Shown: positions 20,681-34,500, counted from the stretch's first letter. The stretch: DNA of 64,000 bases from Cladorhizidae sp. MBARI D1340-BT2 (GCA_028752905.1 JAQNBH010000002.1:38198975-38262974); one strand, 5' to 3'. The notes: a model not told the origin generated them from the sequence alone. Program-made: numbers and translations.

Positions 20681-22610
20681 TTTCGGACAGCTCTATGAGG
20701 ATTAGGCATGCATGTTTCAGACAGCCACTAGGAGGATTAGGCATGCATGTTTCAGACAGCCACTAGGAGGATTAGGCATGCATGTTTCAGAGAGCACTAG
20801 GAGGATTAGGCATGCATGTTTCAGAGAGCACTAGGAGGATTAGGCATGCATGTTTCAGAGAGCACTAGGAGGATTAGGCATGCATGTTTCAGAGAGCACT
20901 AGGAGGATTAGGCATGCATGTTTCAGAGAGCACTAGGAGGATTAGGCATGCATGTTTCAGAGAGCACTAGGAGGATTAGGCATGCATGTTTCAGAGAGCA
21001 CTAGGAGGATTAGGCGTGCATGTTTCAGGAAGCACTAGGGGGATTAGGCATGCATGTTTCAGAGAGCACTAGGAGGACTAGGCATGCATGTTTCAGAGAG
21101 CACTAGGAGGATTAGGCATGCATGTTTCAGGCAGAACTAGGAGGATTAGGCATGCATGTTTCAGAGAGCACTAGGAGGATTAGGCATGCATGTTTCAGAG
21201 AGCACTAGGAGGATTAGGCATGCATGTTTCAGAGAGCACTAGGAGGATTAGGCATAGATGTTTCAGAGAGCACTAGGAGGATTAGGCATGCATGTTTCAG
21301 ACAGCCACTAGGAGGATTAGGCATGCATGTTTCAGACAGCCACTAGGAGGATTAGGCATGCATGTTTCAGAGAGCACTAGGAGGATTAGGCATGCATGTT
21401 TCAGAGAGCACTAGGAGGATTAGGCATGCATGTTTCAGAGAGCACTAGGAGGATTAGGCATGCATGTTTCAGAGAGCACTAGGAGGATTAGGCATGCATG
21501 TTTCAGAGAGCACTAGGAGGATTAGGCATGCATGTTTCAGAGAGCACTAGGAGGATTAGGCATGCATGTTTCAGAGAGCACTAGGAGGATTAGGCGTGCA
21601 TGTTTCAGGAAGCACTAGGGGGATTAGGCATGCATGTTTCAGAGAGCACTAGGAGGACTAGGCATGCATGTTTCAGAGAGCACTAGGAGGATTAGGCATG
21701 CATGTTTCAGGCAGAACTAGGAGGATTAGGCATGCATGTTTCAGAGAGCACTAGGAGGATTAGGCATGCATGTTTCAGAGAGCACTAGGAGGATTAGGCA
21801 TGCATGTTTCAGAGAGCACTAGGAGGATTAGGCATAGATGTTTCAGAGAGCACTAGGAGGATTAGGCATGCATGTTTCAGACAGCCACTAGGAGGATTAG
21901 GCATGCATGTTTCAGACAGCCACTAGGAGGATTAGGCATGCATGTTTCAGAGAGCACTAGGAGGATTAGGCATGCATGTTTCAGAGAGCACTAGGAGGAT
22001 TAGGCATGCATGTTTCAGAGAGCACTAGGAGGATTAGGCATGCATGTTTCAGAGAGCACTAGAAGGATTAGGCATGCATGTTTCAGAGAGCACTAGGAGG
22101 ATTAGGCATGCATGTTTCAGAGAGCACTAGGAGGATTAGGCATGCATGTTTCAGAGAGCACTAGGAGGATTAGGCGTGCATGTTTCAGGAAGCACTAGGG
22201 GGATTAGGCATGCATGTTTCAGAGAGCACTAGGAGGACTAGGCATGCATGTTTCAGAGAGCACTAGGAGGATTAGGCATGCATGTTTCAGGCAGAACTAG
22301 GAGGATTAGGCATGCATGTTTCAGAGAGCACTAGGAGTATTAGGCATGCATGTTTCAGAGAGCACTAGGAGGATTAGGCATGCATGTTTCAGAGAGCACT
22401 AGGAGGATTAGGCATAGATGTTTCAGAGAGCACTAGGAGGATTAGGCATGCATGTTTCAGAGAGCACTAGGAGGATTATGCATGCATGTTTCAGAGAGCA
22501 CTAGGAGGATTAGGCATGCATGTTTCAGAGAGCACTAGGAGGATTAGGCATGCATGTTTCAGAGAGCACTAGGAGGATTAGGCATGCATGTTTCAGACAG
22601 CTCTATGAGG
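20681..22610. repeat. 34-bp minisatellite array B with a 580-bp higher-order repeat
   Basis: About 57 units of a second 34-bp family, unrelated to array A, containing AGGAGGATTAGGCATGCATG and TTTCAGAGAGCACT. Marker variants recur at exactly 580-bp spacing: GCAGAACTAG at 21131, 21711 and 22291, with GGCATAGATG and GGCGTGCATG similarly spaced. This gives about three higher-order copies of 17 units each. S2 has only one such block. Confidence 0.95.
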
Positions 22611-23080
22611 ATTTTCACTAGAAGTTGAGAATTTTAGACATATACATTACATGCATGTATATGTTCTATGATGCATGTTTCAGAGAGCACTAGGAGGATT
22701 AGGCATGCATGTTTCAGAGAGCACTAGGAGGATTAGGCATGCATGTTTCAGAGAGCACTAGGAGGATTAGGCATAGATGTTTCAGAGAGCACTAGGAGGA
22801 TTAGGCATGCATGTTTCAGGGAGCACTAGGAGGATTATGCATGCATGTTTAAGAGAGCACTAGGAGGATTAGGCATGCATGTTTCAGAGAGCACTAGGAG
22901 GATTAGGCATGCATGTTTCAGAGAGCACTAGGAGGATTAGGCATGCATGTTTCAGAGAGCACTAGGAGGATTAGGCATGCATGTTTCAGACAGCTCTATG
23001 AGGATTTTCACTAGAAGTTGACAATTTTAGACATATACATTACATGCATGTATATGTTCTATGATGCATGTTTCAGAGAG
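22599..23080. repeat. 392-bp block duplicated at the end of array B
   Basis: CAGCTCTATGAGGATTTTCA with a following ~60-bp AT-rich sequence occurs near 22599 and again near 22990, separated by more 34-bp B units. S2 has it once (from about 62402). So S1 carries an extra local duplication. Confidence 0.85.
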
Positions 23081-23924
23081 CACTATGAGGATTTACACTA
23101 GAAGTTAAGTAAATTTTAGATTTTTATAGGAACATATACATGCATGTAATTAAAGCGGGTGCACGTAATTATATGGGAACATTATAAAAAATATGCATGA
23201 AATAATTACATGGATATGTGAAAAGTGAAAATAAGGGAGTGAATGTAGTTATAGGCACAAATCTAATTATAGGTGGTTATAAGACGTCATGAATGTAATT
23301 ATAGAGACATGTCATTTAGAAAATGTAAGAAGAATACATGATTGCATCTATGAACTAGTAGTAAAGACATTATATGCATTATACTGAGTAGAGAGTAAAT
23401 GTATGTATGTTAGGGGATCAGGTGTGTATATAGGGCATATAAAATAGACACATATAAGTAATTATTTAAGCAACATTCATATATGGCCTCACATGTATAA
23501 ATATTGGGTATATATACGCATGTGAAGCACAAAAGGTTTGCAAGTTAGAAAGTTTTAAATCCATATATAATATATTTTATATATATATAAAGAACAAGTT
23601 CCTCTTAAATATAAAGGTTGTTCCTCTAAACATCCAGCACCTTTTTCATGACAGACCTCGAAGGCTGATGACAGCAGCCAGAGTGAGAGATACTTTACCG
23701 AATAGCCACATCAATGGAGTGCTTGCCTGGAGTAATTGTACCATGTCATTGTAAATTTGTGCTAAATTAAAACATAAATATGACATTCAGAATAACTCAA
23801 TGTCCAGGGCTGTAACTTTGCCCTTTGCTACTCTGTGCGTAATAGTGGAGTGCTTGGTAAGCTCACATTTGGGTTAGGTGATAAAAGCTCCACCAGCATC
23901 AAATTTCAGCGAGATGTATTATGT
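23081..23924. other. AT-rich single-copy spacer without a gene
   Basis: Contains scattered words GTAATTATA and CTAATTATAGG that may be a very old short repeat (23150-23310), then ordinary sequence to 23924. No open frame of interest and no RNA gene seen. Its S2 counterpart is nearly identical apart from a 12-bp ATATGTGACATGG duplication near 62626-62645 and a few substitutions. Confidence 0.55.
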
Positions 23925-26095
23925 AAAGGGTCCCGTAATGTTTGTTCTCTACATTGATAGGTAAAGGACCCAGTAAATATTTGTTCTCTACACTGATAGG
24001 TAAAGGGTCCAGTAAATGTTTGTTCTCTACACTGATAGGTAAATGGTCCTGTAAATATTTGTTCTCTACACTGATAGGTAAAGGGTCCTGTAAATGTTTG
24101 TTCTCTACACTGATAGGTAAAGGGTCAAGCAAATGTTTGTTCTCTACACTGATAGGTAAAGGGTCCTGTAATATTTGTTCTCTACACTGATAGGTAAAGG
24201 GTCCTGTAAATATTTGTTCTCTACACTGATAGGTAAAGGGTCCTGTAAATGTTTGTTCTCTATTCTCTACACTGATAGGTTCTCTACACTGATAGGTAAA
24301 GGGTCAAGTAAATGTTTGTTCTCTACACTGATATTGATATATAGGTAAAGGGTCAAGTAAATGTTTGATCTCTACATTGATAGGTAAAGGGAAATGAAAA
24401 TGTTTCCCCCTCTAAATTGATAGGTAAACAGTCCTGTAAATGTTTATTCTCTACACTGATAGATAAAGGGTCCTGTAAATGTTTGTTCTCTATACTGATA
24501 GGTAAAGGACCCAGTAAATATTTGTTCTCTACACTGATAGGTAAAGGGTCCTGTAAATGTTTGTTCTCTACATTGATAGGTAAAGGGTCCTGTAAATATT
24601 TGTTCTCTACACTGATAGGTAAAGGGTCCTGTAAATGTTTGTTCTCTACATTGATAGGTAAAGGGTCCTGTAAATGTTTGTTCTCTACACTGATAGGTAA
24701 ATGGTTCTGTAAATGTTTATTTTCTCTACATTGATAGGTAAAGGGTCCTGTAAATGTTTGTTCTCTACACTGATAGGTAAAGGGTCCTGTAAATATTTGT
24801 TCTCTACACTGATAGGTAAAGGGTCCTGTAAATGTTTGTTCTCTACATTCTCTACACTGATAGGTAAAGGGTCCTGTAAATGTTTGTTCCACTGATAGGT
24901 TAAGGGTCCTGTAAATGTTTATTCTCTACACTGATAGGTAAAGGGTCTATCAGTGTAGGTAAAGGGTCCTGTAAATGTTTATTCTCTACATTGATAGCTA
25001 AAGGGTCAAGTAAGTGTTTGTTCTCTACACTGATAGGTAAAGGGTCCTGTAAATGTTTATTCTCTACACTGATAGGTAAAGGGTTCTGTAAATGTTTGTT
25101 CTCTACACTGATAGGTAAAGGGTCCTGTAAATGTTTATTCTCTACACTGATAGCTAAAAAGGGTCAAGTAATTGTTTGTTCTCTACACTGAAGGTAAAGG
25201 GTTCTGTAAATGTTTATTCTCTACATTGATAGGTAAAGGGTTCTGTAAATGTTTGTTCTCTACACTGATAGGTAAAGGGTCCTGTAAATGTTTATTCTCT
25301 ACACTGATAGGTAAAGGGTTCTGTAAATGTTTGTTCTCTACATCTCTACATTGATAGGTAAAGGGTCCTGTAAATGTTTATTCTCTACACTGATAGCTAA
25401 AGGGTCAAGTAAATGTTTGTTCTCTACACTGATAGGTAAAGGGTCCTGTAAATGTTTATTCTCTACATTGATAGGTAAACAGTCCTGTAAATGTTTATTC
25501 TCTACATTGATAGGTAAAGGGCATTGATAGGTAAAGGGTCCTGTAAATGTTTGTTCTCTACACTGATAGGTAAAGGGTCCTGTAAATATTTGTTCTCTAC
25601 ACTGATAGGTAAAGGGTCCTGTAAATGTTTATAGGTAAAGGGTTCCGTAAATGTGTGTTCTCTACACTGATAGGTAAAGGGTCCTGTAAATATTTGTTCT
25701 CTACACTGATAGGTAAATGGTCCTGTAAATGTTTATTCTCTACAATGATAGGTAAAGGGTCCTGTAAATGTTTGTTCTCTACACTGATAGGTAAAGGGTT
25801 CTGTAAATGTTTGTTCTCTACACTGATAGGTAAATGGATAGGTAAATGGATAGGTAAATGGTCCTGTAAATGTTTATTCTCTACATTGATAGCTCATTGA
25901 CATTGATAGCTCATTGATAGCTAAAGGGTAGTAAATGTTTGTTCTCTACACTGATAGGTAAAGGGTCCTGTAAATGTTTATTCTCTACACTGATAGGTAA
26001 AGGGTAAAGGGTCAAGTAAATGTTTGTTCTCTACACTGATAGGTAAAGGGTCCTGTAAATGTTTGTTCTCTATACTGATAGGTAAAGGACCAAGT
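23925..26095. repeat. 39-bp minisatellite array
   Basis: Very roughly 55 units containing TTGTTCTCTACACTGATAGG and TAAAGGGTCCTGTAAATG, with frequent variants (GTCAAG, AAATATT, ATTGATAG). Units are often truncated or partly duplicated. Because 39 is a multiple of 3, both strands yield long frames (13-residue periods, FSTLIGKGSCKCL on plus, ENKHLQDPLPISV on minus), broken by indels; these are by-products. The array abuts the second 34-bp A array at 26096. Confidence 0.95.
24926..24958. other. Perfect 12-bp inverted repeat inside the 39-bp array
   Basis: CTACACTGATAG (24926-24937) and CTATCAGTGTAG (24947-24958) are exact reverse complements with nine bases between them. All other units have the motif in one direction only, so this is a local inversion or template-switch event. 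Confidence 0.85.
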
Positions 26096-29000
26096 CTAGT
26101 TGGTATGTAGTCAGTCCTACCTGTACTGCCATGCTAGTTGGTGTGTAGTCAGTCCTACCTGTACTGCCATGCTAGTTGGTATGTAGTCAGTCCTACCTGT
26201 ACTGCCATGTTAGTTGGTGTGTAGTCCTACCTGTACTGCCATGCTAGTTGGTGTGTAGTCCTACCTGTACTGCCATACTAGTTGGTGTGTAGTCCTACCT
26301 GTACTGCCATGCTAGTTGGTGTGTAGTCCTACCTGTACTGCCATGCTAGTTGGTGTGTAGTCCTAACTGTACTGCCATGCTAGTTGGTGTGTAGTCCTAC
26401 CTGTACTGCCATGCTAGTTGGTGTGTAGTCCTACCTGTACTGTCATGCTAGTTGGTGTGTAGTCCTACCTGTACTGCCATGCTAGTTGGTGTGTAGTCCT
26501 ACCTGTACTGCCATGCTAGTTGGTGTGTAGTCCTACCTGTACTGCCATGCTAGTTGGTGTGTAGTCCTACCTGTACTGCCATGCTAGTTGGTGTGTAGTC
26601 CTACCTGTACTGCCATGCTAGTTGGTGTGTAGTCCTACCTGTACTGCCATGCTACATAGTTGGTGTGTAGTCCTACCTGTACTGCCATGCTAGTTGGTGT
26701 GTAGTCCTACCTGTACTGCCATGCTAGTTGGTGTGTAGTCCTACCTGTACTGCCATGCTAGTTGGTGTGCAGTCCTACCTGTACTGCCATGTTAGTTGGT
26801 GTGTAGTCCTACCTGTACTGCCATGCTAGTTGGTGTGTAGTCCTACCTGTACTGCCATGCTAGTTGGTGTGTAGTCCTACCTGTACTGCCATGCTAGTTG
26901 GTGTGTAGTCCTACCTGTACTGCCATGCTAGTTGGTGTGTAGTCCTACCTGTACTGCCATGCTAGTTGGTGTGTAGTCCTACCTGTACTGCCATGCTAGT
27001 TGGTGTGTAGTCCTACCTGTACTGCCATGCTAGTTGGTGTGTAGTCCTACCTGTACTGCCATGCTAGTTGGTGTATAGTCCGGCCTGTACTGCCATGTTA
27101 GTTGGTGTGTAGTCCTACCTGTACTGCCATGCTAGTTGGTGTGTAGTCCTACCTGTACTGCCATGCTAGTTGGTGTGTAGTCCTACCTGTACTGCCATGC
27201 TAGTTGGTGTGTAGTCCTACCTGTACTGCCATGCTAGTTGGTGTGTAGTCCTACCTGTACTGCCATGCTAGTTGGTGTGCAGTCCTACCTGTACTGCCAT
27301 GCTAGTTGGTGTATAGTCCTACCTGTACTGCCATGCTAGTTGGTGTATAGTCCTACCTGTACTGCCATGCTAGTTGGTGTGTAGTCCTACCTGTACTGCC
27401 ATGCTAGTTGGTGTGTAGTCCTACATGTACCTGTACTGCCATGCTAGTTGGTGTATAGTCCTACCTGTACTGCCATGCTAGTTGGTGTATAGTCCTACCT
27501 GTACTGCCATGCTAGTTGGTGTATAGTCCTGCCTGTACTGCCATGCTAGTTGGTGTATAGTCCTGCCTGTACTGCCATGCTAGTTGGTGTGTAGTCCTAC
27601 CTGTACTGCCATGCTAGTTGGTGTGTAGTCCTACCTGTACTGCCATGCTAGTTGGTGTGTAGTCCTACCTGTATACTGCCATGCTAGTTGGTGTATAGTC
27701 CTACCTGTACTGCCATGCTAGTTGGTGTGTAGTCCTACCTGTACTGCCATGCTAGTTGGTGTGTAGTCCTACCTGTACTGCCATGCTAGTTGGTGTGTAG
27801 TCCTACCTGTACTGCCATGCTAGTTGGTGTGTAGTCCTACCTGTACTGCCATGCTAGTTGGTGTGTAGTCCTGCCTGTACTGCCATGCTAGTTGGTGTGT
27901 AGTCCTACCTGTACTGCCATGCTAGTTGGTGTGTAGTCCTACCTGTACTGCCATGCTAGTTGGTGTATAGTCCTATCTGTACTGCCATGCTAGTTGGTGT
28001 ATAGTCCTATCTGTACTGCCATGCTAGTTGGTGTATAGTCCTACCTGTACTGCCATGCTAGTTGGTGTATAGTCCTACCTGTACTGCCATGCTAGTTGGT
28101 GTGTAGTCCTACCTGTACTGCCATGCTAGTTGGTGTGCAGTCCTACCGGTACTGCCATGCTAGTTGGTGTGTAGTCCTACCTGTATACTGCCATGCTAGT
28201 TGGTGTATAGTCCTACCTGTACTGCCATGCTAGTTGGTGTGTAGTCCTACCTGTACTGCCATGCTAGTTGGTGTGCAGTCCTACCGGTACTGCCATGCTA
28301 GTTGGTGTGTAGTCCTACCTGTACTGCCATGCTAGTTGGTGTGTAGTCCTACCTGTACTGCCATGCTAGTTGGTGTGTAGTCCTACCTGTAATGCCATGC
28401 TAGTTGGTGTGTAGTCCTACCTGTACTGCCATGCTAGTTGGTGTATAGTCCTACCTGTACTGCCATGCTAGTTGGTGTGTAGTCCTCCCTGTACTGCCAT
28501 GCTAGTTGGTGTGTAGTCCTACCTGTACTGCCATGCTAGTTGGTGTGTAGTCCTACCTGTACTGCCATGCTAGTTGGTGTGTAGTCCTACCTGTATACTG
28601 CCATGCTAGTTGGTGTGTAGTCCTACCTGTACTGCCATGCTAGTTGGTGTGTAGTCCTACCTGTACTGCCATGCTAGTTGGTGTATAGTCCTACCTGTAC
28701 TGCCATGCTAGTTGGTGTGTAGTCCTACCTGTACTGCCATGCTAGTTGGTGTGTAGTCCTACCTGTACTGCCATGCTAGTTGGTGTGTAGTCCTACCTGT
28801 ACTGCCATGCTAGTTGGTGTGTAGTCCTACCTGTACTGCCATGCTAGTTGGTGTGTAGTCCTACCTGTACTGCCATGCTAGTTGGTGTGTAGTCCTACCT
28901 GTACTGCCATGCTAGTTGGTGTGTAGTCCTACCTGTACTGCCATGCTAGTTGGTGTATAGTCCTGCCTGTACTGCCATGCTAGTTGGTGTGTAGTCCTAC

Positions 29001-31583
29001 CTGTACTGCCATGCTAGTTGGTGTATAGTCCTACCTGTACTGCCATGCTAGTTGGTGTATAGTCCTACCTGTACTGCCATGCTAGTTGGTGTGTAGTCCT
29101 ACTTGTACTGCCATGCTAGTTGGTGTGTAGTCCTACCTGTACTGCCATCCTAGTTGGTGTGCAGTCCTACTTGTACTGCCATGCTAGTTGGTGTGTAGTC
29201 CTACCTGTACTGCCATGCTAGTTGGTGTGTAGTCCTACCTGTACTGCCATGCTAGTTGGTGTGTAGTCCTACCTGTACTGCCATCCTAGTTGGTGTGCAG
29301 TCCTACTTGTACTGCCATGCTAGTTGGTGTGTAGTCCTACCTGTACTGCCATGGATGCTAGTTGGTGTGTAGTCCTACCTGTACTGCCATGCTAGTTGGT
29401 GTGTAGTCCTACCTGTACTGCTATGCTAGTTGGTGTGTAGTCCTACCTGTACTGCCATGCTAGTTGGTGTGTAGTCCTACTTGTACTGCCATGCTAGTTG
29501 GTGTGTAGTCCTACCTGTACTGCCATGCTACATAGTTGGTGTGTAGTCCTACCTGTACTGCCATGCTAGTTGGTGTGTAGTCCTACCTGTACTGCCATGC
29601 TAGTTGGTGTGTAGTCCTACCTGTACTGCCATGCTAGTTGGTGTGTAGTCCTACCTGTAATGCCATGATAGTTGGTGTGTAGTCCTACCTGTACTGCCAT
29701 GCTAGTTGGTGTATAGTCCTACCTGTACTGCCATGCTAGTTGGTGTATAGTCCTACCTGTACTGCCATGCTAGTTGGTGTGTAGTCCTACCTGTACTGCC
29801 ATGCTAGTTGGTGTATAGTCCTGCCTGTACTGCCATGCTAGTTGGTGTGTAGTCCTACCTGTACTGCCATGCTAGTTGGTGTGTAGTCCTACCTGTACTG
29901 CCATGCTAGTTGGTGTATAGTCCTACCTGTACTGCCATGCTAGTTGGTGTGTAGTCCTACCTGTACTGCCATGCTAGTTGGTGTGTAGTCCTACCTGTAC
30001 TGCCATGCTAGTTGGTGTATAGTCCTACCTGTACTGCCATGCTAGTTGGTGTGTAGTCCTACCTGTACTGCCATGCTAGTTGGTGTGTAGTCCTACCTGT
30101 ACTGCCATGCTAGTTGGTGTGTAGTCCTACCTGTACTGCCATGCTAGTTGGTGTGTAGTCCTACCTGTACTGCCATGCTAGTTGGTGTGTAGTCCTACCT
30201 GTACTGCCATGCTAGTTGGTGTGTAGTCCTACCTGTACTGCCATGCTAGTTGGTGTGTAGTCCTACCTGTACTGCCATGCTAGTTGGTGTGTAGTCCTAC
30301 CTGTACTGCCATGCTAGTTGGTGTATAGTCCTGCCTGTACTGCCATGCTAGTTGGTGTGTAGTCCTACCTAGTTGGTGTGTAGTCCTACCTGTACTGCCA
30401 TGCTAGTTGGTGTGTAGTCCTACCTGTACTGCCATGCTAGTTGGTGTGTAGTCCTACCTGTACTGCCATGCTAGTTGGTGTGTAGTCCTACCTGTACTGC
30501 CATGCTAGTTGGTGTGTAGTCCTACCTGTACTGCCATGCTAGTTGGTGTGTAGTCCTACCTGTACTGCCATGCTAGTTGGTGTGTAGTCCTACCTGTACT
30601 GCCATGCTAGTTGGTGTGTAGTCCTACCTGTACTGCCATGCTAGTTGGTGTGTAGTCCTACCTGTACTGATAGTTGGTGTGTAGTCCTACCTGTACTGCC
30701 ATGCTAGTTGGTGTGTAGTCCTACCTGTACTGCCATGCTAGTTGGTGTATAGTCATACCTGTACTGCCATGCTAGTTGGTGTGTAGTCCTACCTGTACTG
30801 CCATGCTAGTTGGTGTGTAGTCCTACCTGTACTGCCATGCTAGTTGGTGTGTAGTCCTACCTGTACTGCCATGCTAGTTGGTGTGTAGTCCTACCTGTAC
30901 TGCCATGCTAGTTGGTGTGTAGTCCTACCTGTACTGCCATGCTAGTTGGTGTGTAGTCCTACCTGTACTGCCATGCTAGTTGGTGTGTAGTCCTACCTGT
31001 ACTGCCATGCTAGTTGGTGTGTAGTCCTACCTGTAATGCCATGATAGTTGGTGTGTAGTCCTGCCTGTACTGCCATGCTAGTTGGTGTGTAGTCCTACCT
31101 GTACTGCCATGCTAGTTGGTGTGTAGTCCTGCCTGTACTGTCATGCTAGTTGGTGTGTAGTCCTACCTGTACTGCCATGCTAGTTGGTGTGTAGTCCTAC
31201 CTGTACTGCCATGCTAGTTGGTGTGTAGTCCTACCTGTACTGCCATGCTAGTTGGTGTGTAGTCCTACCTGTACTGCCATGCTAGTTGGTGTATAGTCCT
31301 ACCTGTACTGCCATGCTAGTTGGTGTGTAGTCCTACCTGTACTGCCATGCTAGTTGGTGTATAGTCCTGCCTGTACTGCCATGCTAGTTGGTGTGTAGTC
31401 CTACCTGTACTGCCATGCTAGTTGGTGTATAGTCCTACCTGTACTGCCATGCTAGTTGGTGTGTAGTCCTACCTGTACTGCCATGCTAGTTGGTGTGTAG
31501 TCCTACCTGTACTGCCATGCTAGTTGGTGTGTAGTCCTACCTGTACTGCCATGCTAGTTGGTGTGTAGTCCTACCTGTACTGC

Positions 31584-34500
31584 CATCCTAGTTGGTGTGC
31601 AGTCCTAACTGTACTGCCATGCTAGTTGGTGTATAGTCCTACCTGTACTGCCATGCTAGTTGGTGTGTAGTCCTACCTGTACTGCCATCCTAGTTGGTGT
31701 GCAGTCCTAACTGTACTGCCATGCTAGTTGGTGTGTAGTCCTAACTGTACTACCATGCTAGTTGGTGTATAGTCCTACCTGTACTGCCATGCTAGTTGGT
31801 GTATAGTCCTACCTGTACTGCCATGCTAGTTGGTGTGTAGTCCTACCTGTACTGCCATGCTAGTTGGTGTATAGTCCTACCTGTACTGCCATGCTAGTTG
31901 GTGTATAGTCCTACCTGTACTGCCATGCTAGTTGGTGTGTAGTCCTACCTGTACTGCCATGCTAGTTGGTGTGTAGTCCTACCTGTACTGCCATGCTAGT
32001 TGGTGTGTAGTCCTACCTGTGCTGCCATGCTAGTTGGTGTGTAGTCCTACCTGTACTGCCATGCTAGTTGGTGTGTAGTCCTACCTGTACTGCCATGCTA
32101 GTTGGTGTGTAGTCCTACCTGTACTGCCATGCTAGTTGGTGTATAGTCCTACCTGTACTGCCATGCTAGTTGGTGTGTAGTCCTACCTGTACTGCCATGC
32201 TAGTTGGTGTGTAGTCCTACCTGTACTGCCATGCTAGTTGGTGTATAGTCCTGCCTGTACTGCCATGCTAGTTGGTGTGTAGTCCTACCTGTACTGCCAT
32301 GCTAGTTGGTGTGTAGTCCTACCTGTACTGCCATGCTAGTTGGTGTGTAGTCCTACCTGTACTGCCATGCTAGTTGGTGTGTAGTCCTACCTGTACTGCC
32401 ATGCTAGTTGGTGTGTAGTCCTACCTGTACTGCCATGCTAGTTGGTGTGTAGTCCTACCTGTACTGCCATGCTAGTTGGTGTGTAGTCCTGCCTGTACTG
32501 CCATGCTAGTTGGTGTGTAGTCCTACCTGTACTGCCATGCTAGTTGGTGTATAGTCCTACCTGTACTGCCATGATAGTTGGTGTGTAGTCCTACCTGTAC
32601 TGCCATGCTAGTTGGTGTATAGTCCTACCTGTACTGCCATGCTAGTTGGTGTATAGTCCTACCTATGCTAGTTGGTGTGTAGTCCTACCTGTACTGCCAT
32701 GCTAGTTGGTGTATAGTCCTGCCTGTACTGCCATGCTAGTTGGTGTGTAGTCCTACCTGTACTGCCATGCTAGTTGGTGTGTAGTCCTACCTGTACTGCC
32801 ATGTTAGTTGGTGTATAGTCCTACCTGTACTGCCATGCTAGTTGGTGTGTAGTCCTACCTGTACTGCCATGCTAGTTGGTGTGTAGTCCTACCTGTACTA
32901 CCATGCTAGTTGGTGTGTAGTCCTACCTGTACTGCCATGCCAGTTGGTGTATAGTCCTACCTGTACTGCCATGCTAGTTGGTGTGTAGTCCTACCTGTAC
33001 TGCCATGCTAGTTGGTGTGTAGTCCTGCCTGTACTGCCATGCTAGTTGGTGTATAGTCCTATCTGTACTGCCATGCTAGTTGGTGTGTAGTCCTACCTGT
33101 ACTGCCATGCTAGTTGGTGTGTAGTCCTACCTGTACTGCCATGCTAGTTGGTGTGTAGTCCTACCTGTACTGCCATGCTAGTTGGTGTGTAGTCCTACCT
33201 GTACTGCCATGCTAGTTGGTGTATAGTCCTACCTGTACTGCCATGATAGTTGGTGTGTAGTCCTACCTGTACTGCCATGCTAGTTGGTGTATAGTCCTAC
33301 CTGTACTGCCATGCTAGTTGGTGTGTAGTCCTACCTGTACTGCCATGCTAGTTGGTGTGTAGTCCTACCTGTACTGCCATGCTAGTTGGTGTATAGTCCT
33401 GCCTGTACTGCCATGCTAGTTGGTGTGTAGTCCTACCTGTACTGCCATGCTAGTTGGTGTATAGTCCTACCTGTACTGCCATGCTAGTTGGTGTGTAGTC
33501 CTACCTGTACTGCCATGCTAGTTGGTGTGTAGTCCTACCTGTACTGCCATGCTAGTTGGTGTGTAGTCCTACCTGTACTGCCATGCTAGTTGGTGTGTAG
33601 TCCTACCTGTACTGCCATCCTAGTTGGTGTGCAGTCCTAACTGTACTGCCATGCTAGTTGGTGTATAGTCCTACCTGTACTGCCATGCTAGTTGGTGTGT
33701 AGTCCTACCTGTACTGCCATCTAGTTGGTGTGCAGTCCTACCTGTACTGCCATGCTAGTTGGTGTGTAGTCCTACCTGTACTGCCATGCTAGTTGGTGTA
33801 TAGTCCTACCTGTACTGCCATGCTAGTTGGTGTATAGTCCTACCTGTACTGCCATGCTAGTTGGTGTGTAGTCCTACCTGTACTGCCATGCTAGTTGGTG
33901 TATAGTCCTACCTGTACTGCCATGCTAGTTGGTGTATAGTCCTACCTGTACTGCCATGCTAGTTGGTGTGTAGTCCTACCTGTACTGCCATGCTAGTTGG
34001 TGTGTAGTCCTACCTGTACTGCCATGCTAGTTGGTGTGTAGTCCTACCTGTACTGCCATGCTAGTTGGTGTGTAGTCCTACCTGTACTGCCATGCTAGTT
34101 GGTGTGTAGTCCTACCTGTACTGCCATGCTAGTTGGTGTGTAGTCCTACCTGTACTGCCATGCTAGTTGGTGTATAGTCCTACCTGTACTGCCATGCTAG
34201 TTGGTGTGTAGTCCTACCTGTACTGCCATGCTAGTTGGTGTGTAGTCCTACCTGTACTGCCATGCTAGTTGGTGTATAGTCCTGCCTGTACTGCCATGCT
34301 AGTTGGTGTGTAGTCCTACCTGTACTGCCATGCTAGTTGGTGTGTAGTCCTACCTGTACTGCCATGCTAGTTGGTGTGTAGTCCTACCTGTACTGCCATG
34401 CTAGTTGGTGTGTAGTCCTACCTGTACTGCCATGCTAGTTGGTGTGTAGTCCTACCTGTACTGCCATGCTAGTTGGTGTGTAGTCCTACCTGTACTGCCA

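Larger units (their letters stand above)
8457..26095. repeat. Segment S1: first copy of the large composite direct repeat
   Basis: The whole stretch reappears in the same order and orientation from 50179 onward. The starting offset is 41,722 bp. It changes to 41,730 after an 8-bp microsatellite difference, 41,305 after loss of 425 bp in S2's 17-bp array, 41,444, 41,366, 41,051 (five 63-bp units fewer) and 39,428 as array lengths differ. Single-copy parts read almost identically; differences seen include 9370 G versus 51100 C, 9844 T versus 51574 A, 10126 G versus 51856 A and 17961 C versus 59405 T. S1 is 17.6 kb and is mostly minisatellite arrays. Confidence 0.95.

Noticed and set aside
23942..25900. 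Many plus- and minus-strand frames of 60-180 codons with FSTLIGKGSCK or ENKHLQDPLPIS periods
   Set aside because: They arise from a 39-bp unit that is divisible by 3, are open on both strands, are broken by indels and have no unique flanking domain.
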